DNA of 64,000 bases, from positions 2,666,001 to 2,730,000 of the forward strand of contig JARDVN010000001.1 in the NCBI GenBank assembly GCA_028994555.1. Reading direction: 5' to 3'. Of the stretch, positions 35,065-42,826 are shown piece by piece. The notes under the pieces were generated by a model. That model was not told the origin of the DNA and searched no databases. It saw only the letters and a program-made list of their open reading frames with translations. Numbering within the stretch: the first letter of the stretch is position 1; each line of letters begins with the position of its first letter. Source of the DNA: Citrobacter amalonaticus. Lineage in GTDB: Bacteria; Pseudomonadota; Gammaproteobacteria; Enterobacterales; Enterobacteriaceae. A program made the translations under genes and the position numbers.

Positions 35065-36652
35065 TTAGCGCGATTTTGTGCTAAAAATGTCGGTTCCGAG
35101 GTGGGTGTAATCCACTTTCTGTAATTTGAAGTTAGTGATGTACACCGGCCCGGCTTTCTGTTCAGAGATAAACCGGTACTTCATCTTAATCTCTTTTGCG
35201 CTAATGCCTGTCCACTGCGAGAAGAAGCCGAGGAAGTCATTAGCGGAACGCCGCGCTTTGACTATCTTATGCGCTTTATCATCACTGGAAAGCACCATAA
35301 ATGGAACCTGGAAGTTTTGCTGGAACTGGTCGTCGTGCGCCAGATATTGCACTTCCTTCCCGCGCTCTTTAAAGGCAAGACCGTGATCGGAGAAGTACAC
35401 CATAGAGAAACTGCCGCCGCTGTTGCGAAGCTGATCGTACAGCTTTCGCAGCAGGTCATCGGTCTGGGTCATGGTATAGAGATAGCAGGAGGTTTCTTTC
35501 GACTGGACGAACGTATCGTACTTCCCTTTTGTGCGGTCACAAGCCTGCGGATGAGACCCCATCAGATGCAGAACAATCAGCTGCGGCTGGGTACGTTCTG
35601 TTGCCAGCACTTGCGCGGTCATTTTTAATAACGCTTCGTCCTGGGTGTTTTTATCCGCCTCGAAGTCGCCGCTTTTGAGAAAATGCACTTCATCAGCCCG
35701 CTTTGCGATACTGGCGATGGCGGTGTCATATTCGCCAATCTGTCCCTGATTCGAGAACCACCAGGTCTGGAAACCGGCGCGGTTTGCCAGCGTGACAAAA
35801 TTATCCTGATACTGCGGCTTATCATCAACGACCCGGTTAAGGGTCAGCCCGAGCGATTTTTGCGTTGACCCGCTGGCCGCGACGTAATCGGCAAACAGGT
35901 AGCCGTTAACGCTGCTGGCAAACGGGGTGTTATCCCAGTGACCGCCAAACGCCCCCAGCGCATCACGACGTGCGCTTTCACCGATCACCACCACGTAGGT
36001 GTGATATTTCGGCTTCACGGCGGTGACGGTCCAGGTGTCTTTCATGCTGGCGAACTTCGCCATGCGCTCCTGCTCGTCAATCACTTCATTGTTATTGACG
36101 ATGACGTCTTTGGCGAAACGGAACACCGGGTAGCCCGTGTCCTTTAGTTTAAACACGCCGCCCCAGGCCAGGTTCTGCACGGGGGGCGACAAAAAAAGCG
36201 ACCACGCTGAACAGCAGACACAGGCTGTCATACCTGTTCCAGCGTTTTCTCTCGACTTCAGGTTTGCGACGCACGGCAATGACGCCAAGCGCAAAGATAA
36301 ACACCCCCACCAGATAGCTGTACCAGGGGAAAATCGTCAGGATTTCCGTGGACTCTTCCATATTGGTCGAGTGAAGTGCCAGCAGCGTATTAAAGTTTGG
36401 CGATCCGTAGGCCTGGCCGAAAGGAAAGTAACAGGCAGCGACAAGTGAACACACGCCGATCAGCACCTTTTGTACTTTTGGCGCAGTACGCCAGAGCAAC
36501 AGCAAAATGCAGGTAAAGGCAGCGGTATAGAGCAGACTAAACGGATAGCCCAGCGCCAGGTTAATCAGCAGGGACTGCAAAACATAAAAGCCAGTCCACG
36601 GGCTAAGAGTCCGGCTGCGGGCAAGAAGCGAGTCTTTGAGGGTTAAATTCAT
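35065..36652 (-). CDS. opgE: Phosphoethanolamine transferase OpgE (apparent frameshift)
   Basis: OpgE (YbiP) adds phosphoethanolamine to osmoregulated periplasmic glucans. The N-terminal half has about five membrane helices; the C-terminal alkaline-phosphatase-fold sulfatase domain holds GESARRDALG, the nucleophile region ASGSTQKSLG and metal ligands in VYFSDHGLA. Six G at 36181-36186 (plus strand) split it; with five it reads AFFVAPVQNLAWGGVFK and totals 528 residues (E. coli 527). Confidence 0.94.
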
Positions 36653-36927
36653 ATGCCACTATCGTAAAAACGCCATGTGCTTACCCTGGCGCCAAGGGTC
36701 ATTACCTGCTGAGAGTGCGTGAAGAGGGAGAGGTCCGCATCTGCGAGCCGCAAGTTAGGCAGGGCTGCAAGAAGATAGAGCGTGTGAATGTGAAGGTCAA
36801 CTGGCAGAAAGAAATTGTTTTGCGAAGGGGTTAGCAAATCCGACAAAAAGAAGGGTTATTTTGACAAAAACAGAAGTGTAACGGCCGTAGATGACAGCCA
36901 GATGAAGCGGCGTACCGCGACGCCGCG

Positions 36928-37056
36928 TTATTTTTCTGAGGGTTTATCCTGCCCGGGTTTGCTGTTGATCATGTCGCACAGCATCGAGAGCAGCATTAAC
37001 CGGACTTTAAAGGGAGAATGACTAAACACGCGCATACACCTCTTGAACTCGTTCAT
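36928..37056 (-). CDS. mntS: Small manganese-homeostasis protein MntS
   Basis: This 42-residue protein begins MNEFKRCMRVFSHSPFKVR, nearly identical to E. coli MntS. MntS is made when manganese is scarce, raises intracellular Mn2+ and antagonises the exporter MntP. A strong AGGAGG lies upstream of the ATG at 37056, and an MntR box about 60-75 bp upstream shows conserved repression by MntR-Mn2+. mntR itself should be divergent, but the prophage starts here instead. Confidence 0.93.
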   Translation of the reverse strand: MNEFKRCMRVFSHSPFKVRLMLLSMLCDMINSKPGQDKPSEK

Positions 37057-37114
37057 ATTGACCTCCTGACTTTCTGGTCCCTCGATCCGTGAGGGATGAC
37101 TGCATTACATACAG

Positions 37115-37132
37115 ATATAGCACAGGCTATAT
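37115..37132. promoter_or_regulatory. MntR operator of mntS
   Basis: ATATAGC-ACAG-GCTATAT is a perfect 7-bp inverted repeat with a 4-bp spacer and follows the E. coli MntR box. It lies about 60 bp upstream of mntS and within 110 bp of the end of the prophage integrase gene, so the operator has survived the insertion. Confidence 0.85.
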
Positions 37133-37223
37133 TATAAAGCATCAACTATCTACGAAAAACAATAACTTACAGTGTTATCAATAAGTTATGTTAGTTAATA
37201 TCTGTGAGTATTCGGCAGTATTT

Positions 37224-38266
37224 CTAAGCTGTCGCGACATTTTTGCGACATTTTAAGGGGTTAAGTCGCACGGCATCTTCAAGGTGGCTTGGGGCGAAAT
37301 GGGCATAACGCATTGTCATAGTGATGTCAGCGTGGCCGAGAATTTTTTGTAGAACCAGAATATTCCCGCCGTTCATCATAAAGTGGCTGGCAAATGTATG
37401 GCGCAGTACATGGGTAAGCTGGCCGGAGGGGGAGTTCAATGCCTGCGCGTTCCAAAGCAGAGCGGAACGCGTTATAGCAGGGCTTGGGGAACAGAGCGCC
37501 TTTTGTTTCTGGTAATTCGGACAGAAGTTCATCATCAAGGGGAATTGTTCTGTTGCGCTTCCCTTTGGTTTTGACGAACGTGACTTTACCCCCGGCGATC
37601 TGGGAACTTTTCAGCGTTGCCGCCTCATTCCACCTTGCACCGGTAGCAAGGCAGATTTTGACAACTAATTCCAGGTACTTAACTTTGCTTCGTTTGCATT
37701 CCAGTAAAAGCCGATCAATTTCTTCGGTAGTGAGGAAAGCCATTTCGGTTTCATCAGTTCGATACTGTCTGACGTTTTCCAGTGGGTTGGGGGGCTGACC
37801 ATTCACCAATCCGTTTTAGTTCATTGAACATCGCTAGAAAGTAAGCATGTTCAAGGTTCATAGTTTTCGGGGAAACCTTAGATACTCTGTTGGTGCGGGC
37901 ATAATGCCCATCCAGCCTTTTAGCGCGGTAGGCTGTGAACAACTGGGCATTAAATTCTGTGGCCAGCGGGAATCCCATGCATTCCGCCGCCCAGGTCATA
38001 GCGTCTTTACGCTTTTCGCCATTGCTCAAAGCTACCCCGTGGCGTTCATACCACATTGTTATCAGATCTATTAAAGTTCGCTTGTCCTTCCCTTCACCCA
38101 GCCACGGAGCTGCGTCTACTTTCTGAAGCGTATGGTTTTCGAATGCCAGGGCTTCCCCTTTCGTGGCAAATTTTTTACGTATACGCTTCCCGTTCTTGCC
38201 ATTACTGCGATTGACGGTGTAGAAGTCGGCGATCCATTCGCCTGTAGGAAGTTTACGAACGCTCAT
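37224..38266 (-). CDS. int: Prophage tyrosine integrase (two apparent frameshifts)
   Basis: This P2-type tyrosine recombinase catalyses integration and excision. Extra bases in six G at 37789-37794 and five G at 37438-37442 split it into three pieces. Corrected, it has 346 residues with an N-terminal arm-binding domain (SVRKLPTGEWIADFYTV), the catalytic Arg in ATGARWNEAATL, and HVLRHTFASHFMMNGG, LGHADITMTMRYAHF with the nucleophile Tyr near the C-terminus. Its end faces mntS; its start overlaps the end of the upstream accessory gene by 14 bp. Confidence 0.93.
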
Positions 38267-39140
38267 GATCAATCCTTGCAACGTTTTTCAACCAGTCATG
38301 AAAATAATATTTCTTGTGCCCCTCGGTTACTAACATTGTTTGAAATCTGCTTGAAATAAATGTTCGCCTTTCCTTTCTTAAATGACAAAACCCTGATAAA
38401 TAATAATCATCCTTCCCATTTTTTAATACTTGGTCAATATCAACGGTTCTTCTTTCTTTACCATTGGATGATAAATACGTGAATGTTGTTGTTATTGGTG
38501 GGAATTTTGCAATTAAATATGGTTCATTAGCAGCTTTACGTATTTCTTTTGCTTGCTCAAATAAATCCGAAAGGTCAATTTTTAATACCTTTCTACACAG
38601 TTCAACAAAATCATAGGTCTGTGAATTGATTTTAATTCGTGATTGAATTTCTCTTTCTTTTATCAAGGTAAGCTCACCTGTAGATTGGTCAGCCAGAAAA
38701 AAATAAAAATCACCATCTTTATGGATTTCTAATTGCGTAAAGACTCCCTCTCTACGTTCTTTATCCGAGAATAATCGAAATGAAAGTGGTTTAGTCGTTC
38801 CGCTCCAAACAACAACTGGATTACTGTTAAATAATTTACTCTCAGGAGCAGGAGCAGGAGCAGGAGCAGCATTTCTTGCGAGCGGAACAACGGAAAATTC
38901 AGAATAATTCGCATTACGCCCAAGCGATTGCCGTGTTTCTTTCGCTGATTTCGCCTTAAGCAGCAATGGCTTAATTATCCATTTATGAAAAAAGAAAATT
39001 AATAATACTGAAAATAATGGTGACAGAATCAAACGCGCGGTGCTTGATAAATTTTCTTCGATGCTAAACCCAACCGCGCATATCATTAGTAAAAATATGG
39101 TTGCTATCTTTAGTAAATTTAAAAACAATACCTTTATCAT
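38253..39140 (-). CDS. Membrane-anchored accessory (moron) protein with WYL-like C-terminal region
   Basis: This 295-residue protein lies between cI and int in the leftward lysogeny operon. Two hydrophobic N-terminal segments (about residues 4-24 and 36-53) are followed by a basic stretch and an Ala-Pro linker (APAPAPAP) encoded by four copies of a 6-bp repeat, then a cytoplasmic domain of about 190 residues. The last 80 residues resemble a WYL ligand-sensing domain (FTYLSSNGKERRTVDIDQV, then YYLSGFCHLRKERRTFISSRF). The gene is distinctly AT-rich compared with its neighbours, suggesting separate acquisition. The location is typical of lysogenic-conversion or superinfection-defence genes. No function is assigned; the WYL resemblance is by eye. 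Confidence 0.7.
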   Translation of the reverse strand: MIKVLFLNLLKIATIFLLMICAVGFSIEENLSSTARLILSPLFSVLLIFFFHKWIIKPLLLKAKSAKETRQSLGRNANYSEFSVVPLARNAAPAPAPAPESKLFNSNPVVVWSGTTKPLSFRLFSDKERREGVFTQLEIHKDGDFYFFLADQSTGELTLIKEREIQSRIKINSQTYDFVELCRKVLKIDLSDLFEQAKEIRKAANEPYLIAKFPPITTTFTYLSSNGKERRTVDIDQVLKNGKDDYYLSGFCHLRKERRTFISSRFQTMLVTEGHKKYYFHDWLKNVARIDHERS

Positions 39141-39168
39141 ATCAATAATATTCCCTTGTATTGATAAA

Positions 39169-39751
39169 TTAATTTATTGTTAGAACAACTCGACCAATAA
39201 CAGCAATATCATCAATCGCACAATCAAAAGCCATTCCTACGCCGCTAACTCTAACTTTCCGTACAGGTATACGCGTAAGGGTTCTGATGCTGTGCTTGCC
39301 TTCAACATTAACCAGCCAATCATCATCATAAATTTCAGAGAAGTTTTGTTCGACAATGAATTGCATGGCGTTATCAATAACGCAGATAGGATTTTGCGGT
39401 AATGGTTTTCCCGGTAAAAAAAGTAACTTTGTCTAACAGGAGTATTCCTGATTCATATAGTTGACCATCCACTAATTTACGGCGTGGGATCTTTAATATG
39501 TCTAATTCTTCGTCGTTATACTTGCGCCCGTTGCCGGTTGCCAACCACTCCAGGTTAACCCCAGTTTCAGCTACACATCGCACAACCATATCAGCAGGAA
39601 AGCCGCCGCGTTTGTACCTGCCCGCCAAACTGCTAGAGGCCATATCGAAATGGTCAGCGAGCATCAATTTAGAAGTAAAACCATATGCCTCAATGACCCG
39701 GTCTAAAACTTCGCTGCTATGTCCGATTTGTTCAAAAGGGAATTTGCTCAT
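39169..39751 (-). CDS. cI: Prophage CI repressor, phage 186 type (apparent frameshift)
   Basis: This lysogeny repressor has an N-terminal helix-turn-helix (LADHFDMASSSLAGRYKRGGFPADMVVRCVAETGVNLEWLATG, as in the bacteriophage CI repressor family) and a C-terminal multimerisation domain with the S24-like fold. Seven A at 39416-39422 (plus strand) split it; with six it reads KVTFLPGKPLPQNPICVIDN and totals 193 residues (186 CI has 192). The start MSKFPFEQIGHSS at 39751 is preferred over a long upstream extension that would cross the promoter region. Confidence 0.9.
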
Positions 39752-39857
39752 TACATCAATGGCGACTCGTAAAATGCGAAAAAAATCTTGATTTGTCGCT
39801 TTGTACGATATAGCCTCTCCGGTGTTGTAGTTTTTTACGAATATTGACGTTTTTAGA

Positions 39858-39877
39858 CCTGTATTGCCGTACAGGTT
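39858..39877. promoter_or_regulatory. Inverted repeat in the cI-apl control region
   Basis: ACCTGT and ACAGGT separated by 8 bp lie 20 bp before the apl start, in the 145-bp gap where divergent lysogenic and early promoters must sit. It is a candidate binding site for CI or the excisionase. Confidence 0.4.
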
Positions 39878-39896
39878 AACTTGTGGAGTTTGCCTT

Positions 39897-40118
39897 ATGC
39901 GTCCGAACATTACAATCATCATTCCAGAGCCATACTTGCCTTTAGACGAGTATTGCCGCCGTACTGGCACCAACAAAGAAACCGCCAGGAACCTGATCGA
40001 ATACGGAAAATTACCTATTAAGCCGAAGGGTAAGCAGAAGAAAGGCCTGGTCGAAGTCAACATGGCCGCGCTCACTATTCAGGCTTTAAGCGAATGTGAC
40101 ATTTCGCTTAACGCGTAA
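39897..40118 (+). CDS. Excisionase/early repressor, Apl/Cox-like
   Basis: The 73-residue protein is the first gene of the rightward early operon, where phage 186 has Apl and P2 has Cox, which direct excision and repress the lysogenic promoter. The LPLDEYCRRTGTNKETARNLIEYGKLPIKPKG segment is a winged-helix/MerR-like DNA-binding motif. The ATG at 39897 is preceded by TGGAG; the longer reading runs into the promoter region. Confidence 0.82.
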   Translation: MRPNITIIIPEPYLPLDEYCRRTGTNKETARNLIEYGKLPIKPKGKQKKGLVEVNMAALTIQALSECDISLNA

Positions 40119-40148
40119 TCCATCCTACGGATTAGGGAGAGGCAAACA

Positions 40149-40652
40149 ATGTTTGATTACCAGACCTCTAAACATGCGCACTTTGATGCGGCTTGCCGAG
40201 CATTTGCAACTGAGCACAATCTTGAAGATGTGGCCGCTGCTGTTGGTATGAGGCCACAGATCTTGCGCAACAAGTTGAACCCAGCGCAACCACACCGCCT
40301 GACCTGTGATGAGCTTTTGGCTATCACGGATTACACCGAAGATGCACGTTTACTTGATGGGATGTTAGGTCAGATTAACTGCCTTCCATCCGTGCCGGTG
40401 AACAATGCCACTGAAGCCAATATGCAACTGTGTGCGCTTAGCGCCACTGCGTGTGTAGGCGCGATTGCTGGGGAAGCCGTATCAACTGGCCACATGACCG
40501 CCGCCCGCCGTACTCAAATTCTGGATCGCGCCCGCGATGCAATCCGTAGCTTATCCGTGCTGGCTTATACCGTTGAAAGCCGTATTCATTCTGCGCCGGT
40601 TCTGGCCGCTGCGGTGGATCTGGTTACAACCAACGCCACCGGCCTGATGTGA
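40149..40652 (+). CDS. cII: Phage regulatory protein CII (186-like)
   Basis: This 167-residue protein matches the phage 186 CII family: the N-terminal segment (FDYQTSKHAHFDAACRAFATEHNLEDVAAAVGMRPQILRNKLNP) contains a helix-turn-helix and the rest an oligomerisation domain. In 186 it activates the establishment promoter for cI. It is 30 bp after apl with a clear purine-rich Shine-Dalgarno. Confidence 0.87.
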   Translation: MFDYQTSKHAHFDAACRAFATEHNLEDVAAAVGMRPQILRNKLNPAQPHRLTCDELLAITDYTEDARLLDGMLGQINCLPSVPVNNATEANMQLCALSATACVGAIAGEAVSTGHMTAARRTQILDRARDAIRSLSVLAYTVESRIHSAPVLAAAVDLVTTNATGLM

Positions 40653-40661
40653 GGGAACACT

Positions 40662-40835
40662 ATGAAAGCATTTGTGACTTACCTGAAAAAAGAATCACCA
40701 GCCATGCAGTTGCCGAGTGGTTCAACGGGCTGGATAGAACTGCCGAACGGTCAGCGCTGGAACCCTGGGCACATGTACAAATTCAATGGCCAGCAGCAGC
40801 GTCGCCCGTGGTGGCGTCGTCTGATGGGGCTATAG
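40662..40835 (+). CDS. fil: Fil-like phage filamentation protein
   Basis: The frame starts at ATG 40662, overlooked if the longer overlapping frame from 40649 is taken. It encodes 57 residues: MKAFVTYLKKESPAMQLPSG, then TGWIELPNGQRWNPGHMYKF and a basic tail. This matches the small DUF2724/Fil family of P2-like phages, which causes host filamentation in 186. GAGGGAAC precedes the start. Confidence 0.75.
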   Translation: MKAFVTYLKKESPAMQLPSGSTGWIELPNGQRWNPGHMYKFNGQQQRRPWWRRLMGL

Positions 40836-40844
40836 GGGGGCGTT

Positions 40845-41273
40845 ATGGCGATTAGCCAGGAACAGCAAAAGCGCGGGCTGGAGCATTTAAAACAGATCCG
40901 CCGCAAATACTTCAGCGAAAGCAGCGAGGCCGCTGAATGGTGGGACAACTTAACACCGGAATGGCGCGGCGTAGTGCTTCATGCTGCTGCGGTTACATCT
41001 GGTACCGGGGCATTTAAAGCCCATTTAAGCAAGTGCTGCTGGCGGGAGCTTTATGAGCGCCTGGGCTATCGGGACATGATTCAACTGCGCCAGGGCATTT
41101 CACGGGCACGGTTAACGTTTGAAGGTTTCGGCAGTTTACGTGACAGCGATTTTTCAAAGCGCACCGCGAACCGCCCGATCAAAAAGGCACATCCAATTTA
41201 TAGCAGTAGTGGGGTGCAGATGGTGGTCGCGCCTCATATCGTCCATAAGTTCCAGCAACAGGGGAATCACTAA
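40845..41273 (+). CDS. Early protein of unknown function (142 aa), possible gene B analogue
   Basis: The 142-residue soluble protein is rich in charged and tryptophan residues (EAAEWWDNLTPEWRGVVLHAAAV, CCWRELYERLGYRDMIQLRQGISRARLTFEGF). In P2-like phages this slot holds gene B, which helps load the DnaB helicase, or an unnamed early gene. The position and the EWW...LTP segment suggest that, but I cannot confirm it. Its stop overlaps the next start by one base. Confidence 0.65.
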   Translation: MAISQEQQKRGLEHLKQIRRKYFSESSEAAEWWDNLTPEWRGVVLHAAAVTSGTGAFKAHLSKCCWRELYERLGYRDMIQLRQGISRARLTFEGFGSLRDSDFSKRTANRPIKKAHPIYSSSGVQMVVAPHIVHKFQQQGNH

Positions 41274-41674
41274 TGACCATTATTTCCGTTGAGGGTAAAT
41301 CGTTGGGGGCTGAACTGGCTGTGTGGGGTGTCCCGCATAACTACGCTGTAGCGTTTGCAGCGAAAAGTACCAGTAAAAATGGCCGCATCGCTTTGCATCC
41401 GTTCTTCTTCAATGACACTGAACACATGACAAATCCGCGTCACTGGCTGGCGATCAATGCCGCTTTCTGGTGCTGCGTGTATCGCGAAGCGGAAAGCAAA
41501 GAAGCCCAGATAGAAGCGTTGGCGGGGATTCGTGCAATTTTCTATACAGCCGGAGCGTTGGGAGTTGGCGAGATAAAAACGCTGATCCAGGAGTGGTGGC
41601 GGACAACCTATGAGCTGCACCTGATTCCGGCACCGAACTACTCAGCCGCCACAGTACAACCCACTTTTCATTAA
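41273..41674 (+). CDS. Early protein of unknown function (133 aa)
   Basis: This 133-residue protein is translationally coupled to the preceding gene (TAATG). I do not recognise a family. It is soluble, with several aromatic residues (NAAFWCCVYREAESKEAQIEALAGIRAIFYTAG) and no obvious metal-binding or catalytic motif. Conservation of the operon position suggests an early replication or host-takeover role. Confidence 0.6.
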   Translation: MTIISVEGKSLGAELAVWGVPHNYAVAFAAKSTSKNGRIALHPFFFNDTEHMTNPRHWLAINAAFWCCVYREAESKEAQIEALAGIRAIFYTAGALGVGEIKTLIQEWWRTTYELHLIPAPNYSAATVQPTFH

Positions 41675-41741
41675 TTAACCGCCTGAATTTTTTGGCCACG
41701 GTTCAAGTGGCTGGGGATTCTTTTGTCTTAAGGAAACCAAA

Positions 41742-41975
41742 ATGCACATGACACGTCAGGATTTACCCGCAACAAAATCAGGCACTGACCTGCTGGCCAT
41801 GCTCACCAAAGCCACGCAGGAAGGTAAAGCCGCAGCTGCTGATCTGTGTTCCACCCGTCTGGAAAAGCTGGCCACTCATGCGGCCAATGAAGGTTTAAGC
41901 GCAGCGGAAATCGTTGAGTTAATCCGCGAAGAAGCCGCGGCTATTTGCAGCAAAGGCGGTGCGGCATGGCAATAA
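41742..41975 (+). CDS. DUF2732-like small early protein
   Basis: The 77-residue protein is mostly helical (LLAMLTKATQEGKAAAADLCSTRLEKLATHAANEGLSAAEIVELIREEAAAI). It resembles the DUF2732 proteins that precede methylase or replication genes in P2-like phages. Function is unknown. A start two codons downstream (MTRQD) is equally possible. It overlaps the dam start by 10 bp. Confidence 0.65.
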   Translation: MHMTRQDLPATKSGTDLLAMLTKATQEGKAAAADLCSTRLEKLATHAANEGLSAAEIVELIREEAAAICSKGGAAWQ

Positions 41976-42826
41976 AAACTCCGCTTAAATGGGTGGGCAG
42001 CAAAGCCCGCCTTATGCCTAAGCTGCGTCAGCACCTTCCAGAAGGTAAACGCCTGGTTGAACCGTTCGCAGGTTCCTGCGCCGTCATGATGAATACGGAT
42101 TATGACGAGTATCTGATCGCAGATGTGAATCCTGACCTGGTTAATCTTTATAAGGCGATGGCGTATCACACTGATGCGCTGCTGAATGAGCTGGAGATCC
42201 TGTTTTCTGCCGGTTCGTTGGGTGATGTAGAAAGCCGTGCCGTTTTCTATTACGCAGTGCGTGATGCTTTCAATCTTTCTGGTGGTAAGGCCGGTTCTGA
42301 ATCTGTTGAAAATGCTGCGCGTTTCCTGTACCTGAACCGGCACTGCTTCAATGGTCTGTGCCGGTATAACCGTCGAGGCCAATTCAACGTCCCGTTCGGT
42401 AAGTACAAAAAGCCTTATTTCCCCGCTGATGAAATCCGCGCCTTTGCTGAAAAAGCAAAACGCGCAACGTTTATTACTGCCCACTATTCAGAAACGCTTG
42501 ATTTGGTTCGGGGCGGGAGTGACGTTGTTTACTGCGATCCGCCTTATCTGACTGATGCCGACAATTTCACCGCTTACTATGAGCGCGGTTTTTCGCATAT
42601 GGATCAGGGGCGGCTGGCGCGTAAACTGCGCCATCTGGCGGAACGTGGGATTCCCGTTGTCGCGTCAAACAGCGATCTGGAAATGGTGCATTACCTGTAT
42701 GCAGGATTTGACGCCGTAAAGGTTAATGCGCCGCGTAGTGTCGGTGCGGCAGCTGCAAGCCCGAAAACGGCGGCAGAGCTGATTCTTAAATGGCCTTTAC
42801 CGGCGACTTCTGAGGCCAGCGCATGA
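41966..42826 (+). CDS. dam: Phage DNA adenine methylase (Dam, D12 class)
   Basis: This 286-residue N6-adenine methyltransferase of the Dam/D12 class has motif X/I (LKWVGSKARLMPKLRQHLP, EPFAGSCAVMMN), motif IV DPPY (VYCDPPYLT) and the target-recognition region LNRHCFNGLCRYNRRGQFNVPFG. Phage 186-type genomes carry a dam homologue at this place; it probably methylates GATC. The SAM motif reads FAGSC rather than the usual FAGSG. The start at 41966 is chosen by homology to Dam N-termini. Confidence 0.92.
   Translation: MAIKTPLKWVGSKARLMPKLRQHLPEGKRLVEPFAGSCAVMMNTDYDEYLIADVNPDLVNLYKAMAYHTDALLNELEILFSAGSLGDVESRAVFYYAVRDAFNLSGGKAGSESVENAARFLYLNRHCFNGLCRYNRRGQFNVPFGKYKKPYFPADEIRAFAEKAKRATFITAHYSETLDLVRGGSDVVYCDPPYLTDADNFTAYYERGFSHMDQGRLARKLRHLAERGIPVVASNSDLEMVHYLYAGFDAVKVNAPRSVGAAAASPKTAAELILKWPLPATSEASA

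Noticed and set aside
36649..36846. 65-codon minus-strand frame upstream of opgE
   Set aside because: No family resemblance and no good ribosome-binding site; E. coli has no gene between opgE and mntS here.
40649..40855. 68-codon frame overlapping fil
   Set aside because: The neighbouring frame from ATG 40662 matches the Fil/DUF2724 pattern and has a better ribosome-binding site.
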